The notes: generated by a model not told the origin, from the sequence alone. A DNA stretch of 64,000 bases from Aureimonas frigidaquae (GCF_001463905.1 NZ_BBWR01000002.1:310001-374000), one strand, 5' to 3'; positions 53,688-63,550 are shown, counted from the stretch's first letter. Made by a program: numbers and translations.

Positions 53688-55160
53688 TCAGGCGAAAGGG
53701 TCTTCGATACGGGGCCAGATGGGACGCAGCATCTTGCGATAGGGCGTCGTCGCTGGGTTGGTCGGATAGGTCGACGGCGCGGCGATGTAGAGAATATCGG
53801 CGGCGATCGGTGCGAAGCCGGCGTGAAAGTGATTGGTTGACTTGACCAGCAATATCTCTTTGCCGGCAAAGTCCACGCCGAGATTGGTGAAGATGTCCGG
53901 CTCGTAAGTCTGGGTGCGGCTGGTGATCAGCACCACGTCCACCTCTGTCCCGGCAAATCGCACCACCGCCGCGCGGCCCAGCGTGACGCGGCTGTTGCGA
54001 AAGCTCTGCCAGCCCTCCTCCACGATCGCCTGAACCACCACATCGGCATCGATAGGCTCGCCCGACGCATCGCTGCACTTGCCCCCGATGCGCATGCGCA
54101 GCGACGCGCCGACGCCTGCGGCATGGGCGAAGGTCACCGCGACAGGATCCCAGATGGTCGCAACGCCGATGCTGCGATGGCCGCGCGCCAGAAGCGCCCG
54201 TAACAGATGCGTTCCGTCACCCGCCACGCCGCCACCCGGATTGTCCCATATGTCGCTGACGACGACGGGCCGCCGCTCAGCCCGCTGCACAGCCTCTGCC
54301 ACCGCATCCATGCCGGGTTCGAGCTCCAGGATCGGCATGGCGGCGCGGCCGCGCATGGCAAAGAGTTCGGCGCCGAGCTCCGCCGCCAGCCTGTCGCCGG
54401 CCGGCCTGTCATCATCGCTCACCACCACGACGCGGCTTCCCATCTCGGGAACGTCGCCCGCCATGAAACCATGGATGAGAGAGATGGACAGGATGCGGTC
54501 GGTTCCCTGCAGGGCGCGGACACGATCCACCAGCCCACGCATGGGCTCGCGGCTCGTCGGGAAGATGTCGATCATCCGGCAGTCGTAGGAGGAGACCACG
54601 GGCCGGATCTCCCCGCGCAGCGTGCGCAGGGCCAGATCGACGACATGTTCGCCCCGCTCCTCGAAATCCGTATGGGGAAATTCGAGAAAGGCGGCAAAGA
54701 GATCGAGCGCCTTGACCCGCCGTTCCGTCAGGTGGGAATGCGGATCGAACTCGGCCGCCACCAGCACGTCGGGGCCGACACGGGCGCGCACCCGGTCCAG
54801 AAGATCGCCCTCCGGATCGTCGTAGCCCTGCGCGACCATGGCCCCGTGCAGCCCCAGCACGACCGCATCGACCGGCATGGCCGCGTCGAGCTGGCTTAAG
54901 ATCTCGTCGCGCAGGCTTTCATAGGCGTCCTGACGGATCAGGCCGGCCGGCTCGGCCCAGCAGGCCGTGCCCTCGACCACCTCGAACCCCTCCGCGCGCC
55001 CGCGCCGCCGCAGGATCGGAATGGGAGAGGAGCACAGTGTCGGCGTGTCGGGGTGCTGGCCGGGGGGCGCATAGAAGGCGGCCTCGAAGGAGGAGCGATC
55101 CGTCGGAACCGGGGAGAAGGTGTTCGTCTCGGTGGCGAGAGAGGCGGTGAAGATGCGCAT
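53688..55160 (-). CDS. M81-family (microcystinase C/MlrC-like) metallohydrolase
   Basis: The 490-residue protein is of the MlrC/M81 family: RIFTASLATETNTFSPVPTD at the N-terminus, VVLGLHGAMVAQGYDDPEGD, VAAEFDPHSHLTERRV with presumed metal ligands, and VSDIWDNPGGGVAGDGTHLL. MlrC was named for the last step of microcystin breakdown. Most homologues stand in ABC transporter operons of proteobacteria, with unknown substrates. It follows the second permease by 9 bases and ends the SBP-permease-permease operon, so it probably acts on the imported compound. Confidence 0.88.
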   Translation of the reverse strand: MRIFTASLATETNTFSPVPTDRSSFEAAFYAPPGQHPDTPTLCSSPIPILRRRGRAEGFEVVEGTACWAEPAGLIRQDAYESLRDEILSQLDAAMPVDAVVLGLHGAMVAQGYDDPEGDLLDRVRARVGPDVLVAAEFDPHSHLTERRVKALDLFAAFLEFPHTDFEERGEHVVDLALRTLRGEIRPVVSSYDCRMIDIFPTSREPMRGLVDRVRALQGTDRILSISLIHGFMAGDVPEMGSRVVVVSDDDRPAGDRLAAELGAELFAMRGRAAMPILELEPGMDAVAEAVQRAERRPVVVSDIWDNPGGGVAGDGTHLLRALLARGHRSIGVATIWDPVAVTFAHAAGVGASLRMRIGGKCSDASGEPIDADVVVQAIVEEGWQSFRNSRVTLGRAAVVRFAGTEVDVVLITSRTQTYEPDIFTNLGVDFAGKEILLVKSTNHFHAGFAPIAADILYIAAPSTYPTNPATTPYRKMLRPIWPRIEDPFA

Positions 55161-55169
55161 GGGGAGCCA

Positions 55170-56000
55170 CTACTTTACGGCGCCGATGGACAGGCCGCGC
55201 ACCAGGTAGCGCTGCAGCCAGGCGAAAGCGATGGCGACGGGGATCGTCGCCACGAAGGTCGCAGCCATGACGTGATGCCACTCGACCGTGTAGCGCCCGG
55301 CCACGAGCGAGAAGATCTGGATCGGCAGCGTGTAGCTGGCCTGGGTGCGCAGCATGGTTAGCGCAATGACGAACTCGTTCCAGGCATTGATGAAGGCGAA
55401 GATGGCCGTGACCACCGTGGCGGGCGCGGCCAGGGGCAAAAACACGCGGATCAGCGTCTTCCAGCGGCTGGCGCCCTCCATGAAGGCCGCTTCCTCCAGA
55501 TCGCGCGGGATGGTGGCGAAGTAGCTCTGCAGCATCCAGACCGTGAAGGCGATGTTGAAAGCGGCATAGACCATGGCGACGGTGCTGACGCTGTCGATCA
55601 GGCCGGCCCAGGCGACGAGGCGGAACAGCCCGATGACGAGGACGATGGGCGACAGCATCTGCGTGACGATCAGAAATATGCGGAAGGCCGAGCGCCCGGC
55701 AAAGGTGAAGCGCCCCAGCGCATAGGCGGCGGGGATGGAGACGATCAGCGCCGCCGCCGTCGACAGGACGGAAATGATGAGCGAGTTCATCAAAGCCGGC
55801 CCGAAATTCGTGGCGCGCCACATGGTGACGAAATTCTCGAAAGCCAGCCTCGATGGCCACCAGGTCGGGTTCAACACTTCCTGCGCCGGCTTCAGCGCCG
55901 AGATCACCATGACCGCAAAGGGGAACAGCGCGACCACCACGATCGGCGACAGGCACAGCCAGCAAACCAGGCTGCGTCGCAGCTTCGCCGTGTCCATCAT
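55170..56000 (-). CDS. Carbohydrate ABC transporter permease (MalG type)
   Basis: The 276-residue inner-membrane permease of the MalG/UgpE family has six hydrophobic helices. The EAA loop contains [21 protein letters not shown], and the [11 protein letters not shown] segment is typical. The C-terminus ends in [13 protein letters not shown]. Its start overlaps the MalF-type permease stop (ATGA). It forms the channel with that partner, served by the ATPase at 59169. Confidence 0.93.
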   Translation of the reverse strand: MMDTAKLRRSLVCWLCLSPIVVVALFPFAVMVISALKPAQEVLNPTWWPSRLAFENFVTMWRATNFGPALMNSLIISVLSTAAALIVSIPAAYALGRFTFAGRSAFRIFLIVTQMLSPIVLVIGLFRLVAWAGLIDSVSTVAMVYAAFNIAFTVWMLQSYFATIPRDLEEAAFMEGASRWKTLIRVFLPLAAPATVVTAIFAFINAWNEFVIALTMLRTQASYTLPIQIFSLVAGRYTVEWHHVMAATFVATIPVAIAFAWLQRYLVRGLSIGAVK

Positions 56001-56872
56001 GCCACCTCCCGGCGCGTCGTCAGGCGCACATAGACGAGTGTGAACAGGAGCAGCATGGCGAACATCACCAAAGAGACCGCCGAAGCTTCCCCCAGCTTTC
56101 CGAGCCGGAAGCCGAGCTTGTAGAGATAGGTCACCAGAATGTCGGTGGAGTTGGCCGGCCCACCCTGTGTCGTGACCCAGATGATAGGAAAGGAGTTGAA
56201 GACGTAGATCGTGTTCAGCACCATGGCGATGTTGAGGAACGGCTTGAGCAGCGGCAGGGTGATCTTGCGGAACATGGCGAAGCGTCCCGCACCCTCCAGC
56301 GCCGCCGCCTCATAGAGATCGTCGGGGATCGAGGACAGGCCGCCGAGAAGGATGGTGACCGTGAATGGCACCGTCACCACGATGGCAATGAAGATCTGCA
56401 TCGGGAAGGCCGTCGCGGCAGAGGCGAGCCACTGGATATTGCTGTCGATGAGGCCAAGGCCCATCAGGGCCGAGTTGAGCATGCCGCTTTCGCCCGACAG
56501 CGCCCAGCGCCAGACGATGGCCGTCATGGTCAGCGAAACGGCCCAGGGCAGCATCACGATGACCCGTGCGACATTGCGCCCGTAGAAGTCCTCGTTCAGG
56601 ACCAGCGCCACCGGAACGGCGACGATGAGGGCGCCGAAGACGACGGCCGCCGTCCAGACGAGCGTGCGCCAGACCGCCGCGATGAAATCGGGATCGGCGA
56701 AGAGGCTTTGGAAATTGGCGAGCCCGACAAAATCGCGGATCTGGCCGAAGCGGTTGACGCTGTGGCTGGCGAGCTCCGACAGTTCGACGATGGGCCAGAC
56801 GACGATCGCCGCCGCCAGAAGGAGGCTCGGCGCAATCATCAAATAGGGCAGGAAGGCCCGCTCTGCGCGCAT
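55997..56872 (-). CDS. Carbohydrate ABC transporter permease (MalF/UgpA type)
   Basis: The 291-residue permease has about six transmembrane segments and the EAA-loop region [19 protein letters not shown], followed by [18 protein letters not shown]. This is the MalF-like half of a CUT1 importer. The ATG at 56872 follows CGGAGAG; a TTG six codons earlier is less likely. It lies 97 bases after the binding-protein gene and is coupled to the MalG-type partner. Confidence 0.92.
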   Translation of the reverse strand: MRAERAFLPYLMIAPSLLLAAAIVVWPIVELSELASHSVNRFGQIRDFVGLANFQSLFADPDFIAAVWRTLVWTAAVVFGALIVAVPVALVLNEDFYGRNVARVIVMLPWAVSLTMTAIVWRWALSGESGMLNSALMGLGLIDSNIQWLASAATAFPMQIFIAIVVTVPFTVTILLGGLSSIPDDLYEAAALEGAGRFAMFRKITLPLLKPFLNIAMVLNTIYVFNSFPIIWVTTQGGPANSTDILVTYLYKLGFRLGKLGEASAVSLVMFAMLLLFTLVYVRLTTRREVA

Positions 56873-56969
56873 GATCGGCTCTCCGGGCAAAGTCGAAGGG
56901 TCGGATAGGTCCAGGACGGGCCGCCCCTATGGCGCCCCGTCCGTGACGTGGTGGTTCAGCGCAGAGGCA

Positions 56970-58211
56970 TTATTGCGCCAGGATGGCGTCTGCCCGTTCG
57001 GCGGCGGCTTTCAATGCGGCATCCGGCTCCGCCTGGCCGAGATAGACGGACTGGAGCGCATTGGTGGTGATGTCGGCGATCTCTTCCCATCCGGCGATCA
57101 CGGGCGCGAAACGGGCGTCCGCAAGCAGGCTGGTGAAGACTTTCAGATCGGCATCGTCCACGAAATGCGGATCGGCCGCCTCTTCCTTTTCGACCGGCAG
57201 GAAGCCTTCATTGACCGTGAAGGCGACACGCTGCGGCGTCTGGAACAGGAAATCCAGGAACTGGAACGCCTCGTCCTTATTCTGCGAGTTCTGGAACATG
57301 ATGATGGAATCGGTCACCCCGTAGGTGCCGCGGGCGCCGCCTTCGCCGGCCGGGATCGGCGCCACGCCATATTGCAGGTCGGGCGCCTCGTCGCGGATCT
57401 GGTTCGACAGGAAGGGCGCCGTCATGACCATTCCGAGCTTGCCCTGCTTGAACAGGTTCTGCACGTCCTCCCGCGAGTAGGAGGTGACGCCCGGCTGCGT
57501 GGCCCCCTCGTCGATCAGGCGCTTGTAGAGACGCGCAGCCTCCAGCGCGCCGGGCGATGACAGGCCGGACTTGCCGTCCATCAGGATCTCGGCGCCCTGC
57601 GACCACATGCCATAATAGTAATAGACGTCCGTCTCGATCTCCTTGCCCTGGAGTCCGAAGCCGAAGCGGCCATCGCCGAGCGCCGATATCTTCTTGGCGT
57701 CTTCCTCCAGCTCGGCCCATGTGGCCGGCGGAGCGTCGATCCCGGCTTCCTCGAACAGGGTCTTGTTGTAGTAAAGGGCGCGGGCCGAGGCGGCGATGGG
57801 CAGGCCGTAGGTCTTGTCGTCCATGACGGAGGGGGTCAGGAAGGTCGGGATGAACCGGTCCTTGAAGGCCGCGTCCATATAGCCGTCCAGTGGCTCGGCG
57901 ATCCCCTGCTCCACGAAGTCCACGAGCCAGCGCGTGCCGATGATCGACAGGTCCGCATTGGCCCCGGCCGAAATATCGGTCGTCAGCTTCTGCAGGAGGT
58001 TGTCCCAGGGCACGACCTCGATCTCGACATCGATATCCGGATGGGCCGCCTCGAACTTCTCGACGACCTCCTGGAAATAGGGTCCGGTCTTGGCGGAATA
58101 CTCCGCCACCGTGACGCGGACCGTCCCGGCCTGCGCCACGCCCGCAACGGCCAGAAGGGCCGTCGATGCGAGCGCCAGGGTCTTCATGCGTGTTCCGATG
58201 CTGCCAGACAT
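56970..58211 (-). CDS. Carbohydrate ABC transporter substrate-binding protein (CUT1)
   Basis: The 413-residue family 1 extracellular solute-binding protein has a signal peptide (MKTLALASTALLAVAGVAQA within the first 28 residues). The mature pattern includes VEKFEAAHPDIDVEIEVVPW, TYGLPIAASARALYYNKTLF and TYGVTDSIIMFQNSQNKDEA. The ATG at 58211 follows GAGGAGAGG; a second ATG at 58187 would start directly at the signal peptide. It leads the SBP-permease-permease-M81 operon, divergent from the SDR-ATPase-RpiR operon. The ligand is probably a sugar or polyol. Confidence 0.92.
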   Translation of the reverse strand: MSGSIGTRMKTLALASTALLAVAGVAQAGTVRVTVAEYSAKTGPYFQEVVEKFEAAHPDIDVEIEVVPWDNLLQKLTTDISAGANADLSIIGTRWLVDFVEQGIAEPLDGYMDAAFKDRFIPTFLTPSVMDDKTYGLPIAASARALYYNKTLFEEAGIDAPPATWAELEEDAKKISALGDGRFGFGLQGKEIETDVYYYYGMWSQGAEILMDGKSGLSSPGALEAARLYKRLIDEGATQPGVTSYSREDVQNLFKQGKLGMVMTAPFLSNQIRDEAPDLQYGVAPIPAGEGGARGTYGVTDSIIMFQNSQNKDEAFQFLDFLFQTPQRVAFTVNEGFLPVEKEEAADPHFVDDADLKVFTSLLADARFAPVIAGWEEIADITTNALQSVYLGQAEPDAALKAAAERADAILAQ

Positions 58212-58289
58212 GGGGCCTCTCCTCGCAGATCAATCGCGCCGGCGCCCTCCCAGGATGACGCCTGTGACGACGCATCATGGACCTGTAAT

Positions 58290-58348
58290 TTTATTTCGCA
58301 AGATGGAAATTCGCGGCACCCGACCGCCGTTTTCTGTTGCTTTATTTC
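58290..58348. promoter_or_regulatory. Direct repeats TTTATTTC in the divergent transporter promoter region
   Basis: TTTATTTC occurs at 58290-58297 (followed by GCAAG) and 58341-58348 (followed by ATTTGCAAGG), 51 bases apart. Both are in the AT-rich gap between the binding-protein gene and the SDR gene. They are candidate operator half-sites for the RpiR-family regulator of this cluster. Confidence 0.4.
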
Positions 58349-58402
58349 ATTTGCAAGGTCAGTCTTCCGTCTCATCGACCCATTCCCGGAGGCGTGCGGC
58401 GG

Positions 58403-59155
58403 ATGTTCAGGCTTGAGGACCGGCTCGTCGTTCTGACGGGCGCCACGGGCGGGATCGGCTCCGTGCTGGCCAGGCGCCTGGCAGATGCCGGCGCCCGGAT
58501 CGTCCTGGCCGACCGCACACCGCCACTGCCGTCGGAGGGCACCATCGGCGCCCTCACCTTCGACATGGCCGAGCGCGGCGCCTGCGCGGCCGCAGCCGCC
58601 GAACTCCAGGAGCGGTTCGGGCTGCCCGACATCGTCATCTCCAATGCGGGGTTCACGCGGGCCGAAACGCTTGAGACGACGGATGGAGACGCCTGGGAGG
58701 CCGAGCTTGCCATCAACCTGTCCGGCGCCCGTCATTTCACCGATCCGCTTGTGGCGGGAATGCGAAAGCGCGGCCATGGGGCGCTCGTCTTCATCTCCTC
58801 GGTCAATGCGCTCGCCCACTACGGCAATCCGGCCTATGCCGCGGCCAAGGCCGGGCTTCTGGCCTATATGCGGGCCATCGCCGTGGAGGCCGGCCCGGAC
58901 GGGGTGCGCGCCAATGCGGTCTGCCCCGGCTCCGTGCGCACACCGGCCTGGGATCACCGTTTCGAAAAATCGCCCGACATCGCGGCGGCCATCGTCCCGC
59001 TCTATCCGCTCGGCCGCATGGTGCGGCCGGAAGAGGTGGCCGATGCCGTCCTGTTCCTGGCCAGCGACGCGGCGTCGGGCATCACCGGCGTGGCGCTTCC
59101 GGTGGATGCCGGCCTGACGGCCGGCAATACCGCATTCATCAGGGCAATCGGCTGA
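58403..59155 (+). CDS. SDR-family oxidoreductase (classical)
   Basis: The 250-residue short-chain dehydrogenase has the cofactor motif TGATGGIGSVLARRL at the N-terminus, NAG in VISNAGFTRAE, the catalytic Ser in VFISSVNALAHYG and the Y-x-x-x-K pair in NPAYAAAKAGLLAY. It probably oxidises or reduces a sugar or polyol brought in by the adjacent transporter. The frame continues upstream, but MFRLEDRLVVLTG at 58403 is the family start. It begins the plus-strand operon with the ATPase and RpiR genes. Confidence 0.88.
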   Translation: MFRLEDRLVVLTGATGGIGSVLARRLADAGARIVLADRTPPLPSEGTIGALTFDMAERGACAAAAAELQERFGLPDIVISNAGFTRAETLETTDGDAWEAELAINLSGARHFTDPLVAGMRKRGHGALVFISSVNALAHYGNPAYAAAKAGLLAYMRAIAVEAGPDGVRANAVCPGSVRTPAWDHRFEKSPDIAAAIVPLYPLGRMVRPEEVADAVLFLASDAASGITGVALPVDAGLTAGNTAFIRAIG

Positions 59156-59168
59156 CGGAGGACGAGCC

Positions 59169-60239
59169 ATGGCGGATTTGTCGCTGGAGCGCATCGGCAA
59201 GAATTTCGGGCCGGTCGAGGTTATCCACGCGCTGGACCTGATGGTTCGCGACGGGGAGTTCGTCGTGCTGGTGGGGCCATCGGGCTGCGGCAAGTCGACC
59301 CTTCTGCGCATGATCGCCGGGCTCGACACGATCAGCCGCGGCCGCCTGCATATTGGCGGGCGCGATGCCAGCGCCCTGCCACCGCAGAAGCGCAACATCG
59401 CCATGGTCTTCCAGTCCTATGCGCTGTTTCCGCATATGACGGTGCGCGAGAACATCCTGTTCGGCCCGGGCATTCGCGGCGATGCGCGGGCGCTGGCCGA
59501 GGAGCGGCTGGCAGCGGCGGCGCAGATGCTCAATCTCACCCCCTATCTGGACCGCAAACCCGGCCAGCTTTCCGGCGGACAGCGCCAGCGGGTGGCCATG
59601 GGCCGCGCCGTGATGCGCGAGCCGGACCTGTTCCTCTTCGACGAACCCCTGTCCAATCTCGATGCGCAGCTGCGCGTCCAGATGCGCACCGAGATCAAGG
59701 CGCTGCACCAGAAGCTTGGCACCACCATCATCTATGTGACGCACGACCAGATCGAAGCCATGACGATGGCCGACCGGATCGTGGTGATGAATGGCGGCCG
59801 GATCGAACAGGAAGGCAAGCCGCTGGAGCTTTACGACCGTCCGGCCAACACCTTCGTGGCGGGCTTCCTGGGCTCGCCGCCCATGAACCTCCTTGCGGCG
59901 CGGCTGGAGGGCGGCCAGATCCGGCTGGCCGACGGCGCAAGCCTTGCGACCGCCTTCCAGGGTGCGGCTGCCGGGGACGTCATCATGGGTGTGCGGCCGG
60001 AACGCTTCCGCCCGGCCGATGGCGGGCCTCTCGGGCTGGAGGTGGAGGTCGTCGAGCCGACGGGCGCCGAAACGCACCTCTTCGGAACGCTGGCGGGAAC
60101 GCCGGTGCGGATCGTCGTCGCGGACCGGCTCGCCGCGCGGCCGGGCCAGCGCCTGGCGCTCGACGTATCGCCGGGGGATATCCACCTCTTCGATGCGGGG
60201 AGCGGTCGGCGCATCGAGGCGCCGACCCGCGCGGCATGA
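59169..60239 (+). CDS. Carbohydrate ABC transporter ATPase (MalK/UgpC type)
   Basis: The 356-residue ATPase has Walker A GPSGCGKST, Q-loop FQSYALFPHMTV, signature LSGGQRQRVAMGRAVM, Walker B LFLFDEPLSNLD and a C-terminal TOBE domain (~235-350; DVIMGVRPERFRPADGG). It completes the CUT1 importer whose membrane and binding components are encoded divergently from 58211. It lies 13 bases after the SDR gene and is coupled to the RpiR gene by ATGA. Confidence 0.94.
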   Translation: MADLSLERIGKNFGPVEVIHALDLMVRDGEFVVLVGPSGCGKSTLLRMIAGLDTISRGRLHIGGRDASALPPQKRNIAMVFQSYALFPHMTVRENILFGPGIRGDARALAEERLAAAAQMLNLTPYLDRKPGQLSGGQRQRVAMGRAVMREPDLFLFDEPLSNLDAQLRVQMRTEIKALHQKLGTTIIYVTHDQIEAMTMADRIVVMNGGRIEQEGKPLELYDRPANTFVAGFLGSPPMNLLAARLEGGQIRLADGASLATAFQGAAAGDVIMGVRPERFRPADGGPLGLEVEVVEPTGAETHLFGTLAGTPVRIVVADRLAARPGQRLALDVSPGDIHLFDAGSGRRIEAPTRAA

Positions 60240-61144
60240 GTGCGCCGCCCCCGGACAAGCCGGCGCCGATCGCCTTCGACCTGATCGCGCGATTGCGGGC
60301 GATGGCCGAGGACGGCCCGCGCACGGCCCGTCATCTGGCGGCCTTCGCGCTGGAGAACCCGCATTTCGCCTCCACCGCCGCCATCGCCGAGATTGCCGGC
60401 CGGACCGGCACGAGCGAGCCGAGCGTCACCCGCTTTGCCCGGGCGCTCGGCTGCACCGGCATGGCCGACTTCAAGCTGCGGCTGGCACAGGCCATGGCTG
60501 TCGGCGGGCTCTACGTCAATGCCGCGCCGCCCAGCCCGGAAGAGCGCGAAACGCTCGTACTGCACGCGGTCTGCGATGCCGCACAGGCGGCCGTGGAACG
60601 GGCTCGCCGCCTGGCGGACATGGCTGCCATGTCCCGCGCCGCGAGCATCCTTGCGCAGAGCCGCCGCGTGTTGTGCTTCGGTTCGGGCGGCACGTCCTCG
60701 CTCCTGGCCATGGAAATGCAGAACAGGCTGTTCCGGCTGGGCCTCGACGTGCGGGCCGAAACCGACGGCCATATGCAGGCCATGCTGGCATCCGTCGCCG
60801 ACCGCAGGACGAGCGTGATCGCGTTTTCGGTGTCCGGCCGCAACCGTCCGCTCCTGCGGGCCAACGCCATTGCCCGTGATTACGGCGCGCAGATCATCGC
60901 CGTGACGGCGCACGGCACGCCGCTCGCCGAAGCCTGCGACGTGGCGCTGGAATACGCCTTCCCGGAAGACGGCAACATCTACAAGCCGAGCAGCGGCCGC
61001 TTCGGCCTGCTGGCCACGGCCGACATCCTGGCCATGGCGACGGCCCAGACAATCGGCCCATCGATGCTGGAAGGCATTCGCCGCATCAAGCAGACCCTCA
61101 ACACCCACCTTGCCGCCGATCCGAACCTGCCGGTCGGCGACTGA
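60236..61144 (+). CDS. RpiR/MurR-family transcriptional regulator
   Basis: The 302-residue regulator has an N-terminal RpiR HTH (ASTAAIAEIAGRTGTSEPSV, residues ~40-75). A C-terminal SIS sugar-phosphate-binding domain follows, with VLCFGSGGTSSLLAMEMQNR and SVIAFSVSGRNRPLL. It probably senses a phosphorylated sugar and controls the divergent ABC transporter operons. Its start overlaps the ATPase stop. Confidence 0.93.
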   Translation: MSAPPPDKPAPIAFDLIARLRAMAEDGPRTARHLAAFALENPHFASTAAIAEIAGRTGTSEPSVTRFARALGCTGMADFKLRLAQAMAVGGLYVNAAPPSPEERETLVLHAVCDAAQAAVERARRLADMAAMSRAASILAQSRRVLCFGSGGTSSLLAMEMQNRLFRLGLDVRAETDGHMQAMLASVADRRTSVIAFSVSGRNRPLLRANAIARDYGAQIIAVTAHGTPLAEACDVALEYAFPEDGNIYKPSSGRFGLLATADILAMATAQTIGPSMLEGIRRIKQTLNTHLAADPNLPVGD

Positions 61145-61161
61145 CCGAAAAAGGACGCCCC

Positions 61162-61656
61162 ATGGCCCCGACGCAGAACCCCTTCCCGCCCCAGGATCCT
61201 GACCGCCACGCCATCTGGGAGATGCTTGTGGAGCGCGATATCGACGCCTTCCTGGCGGCCGATTGGAGCATGGTCGAACAGGACTTCGTGCCCGACCGGT
61301 TCTTCGGGCTGGATGCCGGAAAATCCGAAATTCCCGATAGCTGGCGGCTGGGCTTCCCGACGCTCGACATCTACCGCGACGAATGGCTGCGCCAGGCCCG
61401 CGCCGCGCAGGGCGTGGCCTATGCCGAGCCCGTCCGGGAGGCGTTGTTCCGGGCCACCAATCTGCGGGACATCGATGTGGCGGGCGACAAGGCGGTGGCG
61501 CACAAGAAGTTTGACGGCACCATCGCACGGGCCGATGGCGGACAGGACATCCTGTCTTGGCAGACGCTGTACTTCTGCGCCAAGGTCGCGGGCACGTGGA
61601 AGCTGACGGGCTTCGTCGGCTACATGCCGTTCCCGCTTGGGCGCGCGCGCGGTTGA
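61162..61656 (+). CDS. SnoaL/NTF2-like small protein
   Basis: The 164-residue protein has a probable NTF2-like alpha+beta fold (IWEMLVERDIDAFLAADWSM, an FGLDAGKSEIPDSW middle, and a C-terminal YFCAKVAGTWKLTGFVGYMP strand pair). These folds act as isomerases, hydrolases or ligand binders; no catalytic role can be assigned. It lies 17 bases after the RpiR gene, so it belongs to the transporter-associated operon, and its cargo is probably a metabolite of the same pathway. Confidence 0.65.
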   Translation: MAPTQNPFPPQDPDRHAIWEMLVERDIDAFLAADWSMVEQDFVPDRFFGLDAGKSEIPDSWRLGFPTLDIYRDEWLRQARAAQGVAYAEPVREALFRATNLRDIDVAGDKAVAHKKFDGTIARADGGQDILSWQTLYFCAKVAGTWKLTGFVGYMPFPLGRARG

Positions 61657-61740
61657 AAAGCGGCGCGGCGGCCGTGTCCATAGCTGACAAGCGTGGCGGG
61701 CCTCCTGTATGACGGGCCAATCGTCCGAGGAGAAGTCCGC

Positions 61741-62784
61741 ATGGCACAGCAAACAGCATTGGTTCTGGAAAAGCAGCACGAGCTCCGCATCCGCGAGATC
61801 GATCTGCCGCTCGAGGTCGGTCCGCTCGATGTCCGCATCAAGATCCACACGGTCGGCGTCTGCGGCTCCGACGTGCACTATTACACCCACGGGCGGATCG
61901 GCAATTTCATCGTCAACGAGCCCATGGTGCTCGGCCACGAAGCGTCGGGAACCGTGGTGGAAGTCGGTTCGGACGTGCGCCACCTGAGTGTCGGCGACCG
62001 TGTCTGCATGGAGCCGGGCGTTCCGGACCCCAATTCGCGCGCGTCCCTCCTCGGCATCTACAATGTCGATCCGGCGGTGACGTTCTGGGCGACACCCCCC
62101 GTCCACGGCGTCCTGGTGGGCGAAGTCGTGCATCCGGCCAACTTCACCTTCCGCCTGCCCGACAACGTCTCCTTTGCGGAAGGCGCCATGGTCGAGCCCT
62201 TCGCGGTCGGCCTGCAGGCGGCGCAGAAGGCGCGGATCGCGCCCGGTGACGTCGGCGTGGTGATCGGCGCCGGCCCCATCGGCATCATGATCGCGCTGGC
62301 GGCGCTGGCCGGCGGCTGCGCGACGGTCTTCGTCGCCGACCTGATGGACGAGAAGCTGGAGATTGCCGGGCGCTATCCCGGGATCGTGCCGATCAACATC
62401 CGCAACCAGAGCCTGAAGGATGCCGTGAACGCGCAGACCAACGGCTGGGGCGCGGATGTCGTCTTCGAGGCGAGTGGCTCGCCCAAGGCCTGGGAAACCC
62501 TTCTGGAACTGCCGCGTCCGGCGGGCGTGGTGGTGGTGGTCGGCCTGCCGGTCCATCCGACGCCGATGGACTGGGCCACGGCCTCCACCAAGGAAGTGCG
62601 CTTCGAAACCGTGTTCCGCTACGCGCACCAATATCCGCGCGCCATTCAGATGATGGCGTCGGGCAAGGTGGACCTGAAACCCCTGATCAGCGAAACGATG
62701 CCCTTCGAGCGGGCCATCGAAGCCTTCGAGCGCGCGGCCGAAGGCCGCCCGACGGACGTGAAGCTCCAGATCACCATGCCCTGA
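61741..62784 (+). CDS. Zinc-dependent polyol dehydrogenase (xylitol/D-xylulose reductase type)
   Basis: The 347-residue medium-chain dehydrogenase has the catalytic zinc site [17 protein letters not shown] with [12 protein letters not shown], and NAD loop [14 protein letters not shown]. The four-cysteine structural-zinc lobe of sorbitol dehydrogenases is replaced by a region with [18 protein letters not shown], as in rhizobial xylitol dehydrogenases. It would interconvert a polyol and a ketose (xylitol/D-xylulose) using NAD. GAGGAG precedes the ATG. It is followed by another SDR gene, suggesting a polyol oxidation step for the transporter cargo. Confidence 0.88.
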   Translation: MAQQTALVLEKQHELRIREIDLPLEVGPLDVRIKIHTVGVCGSDVHYYTHGRIGNFIVNEPMVLGHEASGTVVEVGSDVRHLSVGDRVCMEPGVPDPNSRASLLGIYNVDPAVTFWATPPVHGVLVGEVVHPANFTFRLPDNVSFAEGAMVEPFAVGLQAAQKARIAPGDVGVVIGAGPIGIMIALAALAGGCATVFVADLMDEKLEIAGRYPGIVPINIRNQSLKDAVNAQTNGWGADVVFEASGSPKAWETLLELPRPAGVVVVVGLPVHPTPMDWATASTKEVRFETVFRYAHQYPRAIQMMASGKVDLKPLISETMPFERAIEAFERAAEGRPTDVKLQITMP

Positions 62785-62819
62785 GGGCAGTGGATACCAG
62801 CGGCGGAGGGACTGCCAGC

Positions 62820-63521
62820 ATGACGACCAGGGTTGCCATCATCACCGCCGCAGGAAGCGGCATGGGCGAGGCTGCGGCGCGCCGGCTCGCACAGGACGGT
62901 TTCGGCGTGGCTATCCTGTCCTCATCGGGGCGCGGAGCGGCCATCGCGGAGGAACTCGGCGGTGTCGGCGTAACCGGATCGAACCAGTCCAACGACGATC
63001 TGCAGCGCCTCGTCGATGCCGCCATGGACCGATGGGGGCGCGTGGACGCCCTCGTCAACAGCGCAGGGCATGGTCCCCGCGCCCCGATCCTCGACCTGAC
63101 GGACGAGGACTGGCACCGTGGGCTGGACGTGTATCTGCTGAACGTGGTGCGGGCGACGCGCCTCGTCGCGCCCATTATGGTGGCGCAGAAGGGCGGCACC
63201 ATCGTGAACATCTCGACCTTCGCGGCCTTCGAGCCGGACCCTGTCTTCCCGACATCGGCCGTCTTCCGCGCGGGCCTTGCCTCCTACGCCAAGCTCTTCG
63301 CCGACCGTTACGCTGCCGACAATGTGCGCATGAACAATGTCCTGCCCGGCTTCATCGACAGTCTGGCGGAGAAGGCCGAGTTCCGCGAGCGCATTCCCAT
63401 GGGGCGCTATGGTCGGGCAGACGAAATCGCGGCGACCATCGCCTTTCTCTGCTCTGCCGGCGGCGGATACATCACCGGCCAGAACATAAGGGTCGACGGC
63501 GGCATCACCCGCGCGGTCTGA
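62820..63521 (+). CDS. SDR-family protein with altered catalytic motif
   Basis: The 233-residue SDR-fold protein has cofactor-binding ITAAGSGMGEAAARRLA and NSAGHGPRAP, plus Ser in VNISTFAAFEP. The expected Y-x-x-x-K is replaced: the stretch TSAVFRAGLASYAK has Ser and Arg where Tyr and Lys should stand. The C-terminus PGFIDSLAEKAEF and YITGQNIRVDGGITRAV is standard. It may be a divergent oxidoreductase or a binding protein. GGAGGG lies 9 bases before the ATG. It is last in the polyol cluster, 35 bases after the dehydrogenase and 29 before mazG. Confidence 0.85.
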   Translation: MTTRVAIITAAGSGMGEAAARRLAQDGFGVAILSSSGRGAAIAEELGGVGVTGSNQSNDDLQRLVDAAMDRWGRVDALVNSAGHGPRAPILDLTDEDWHRGLDVYLLNVVRATRLVAPIMVAQKGGTIVNISTFAAFEPDPVFPTSAVFRAGLASYAKLFADRYAADNVRMNNVLPGFIDSLAEKAEFRERIPMGRYGRADEIAATIAFLCSAGGGYITGQNIRVDGGITRAV

Positions 63522-63550
63522 CCCATAGCCATCAGGAACGAGCACGCCAC

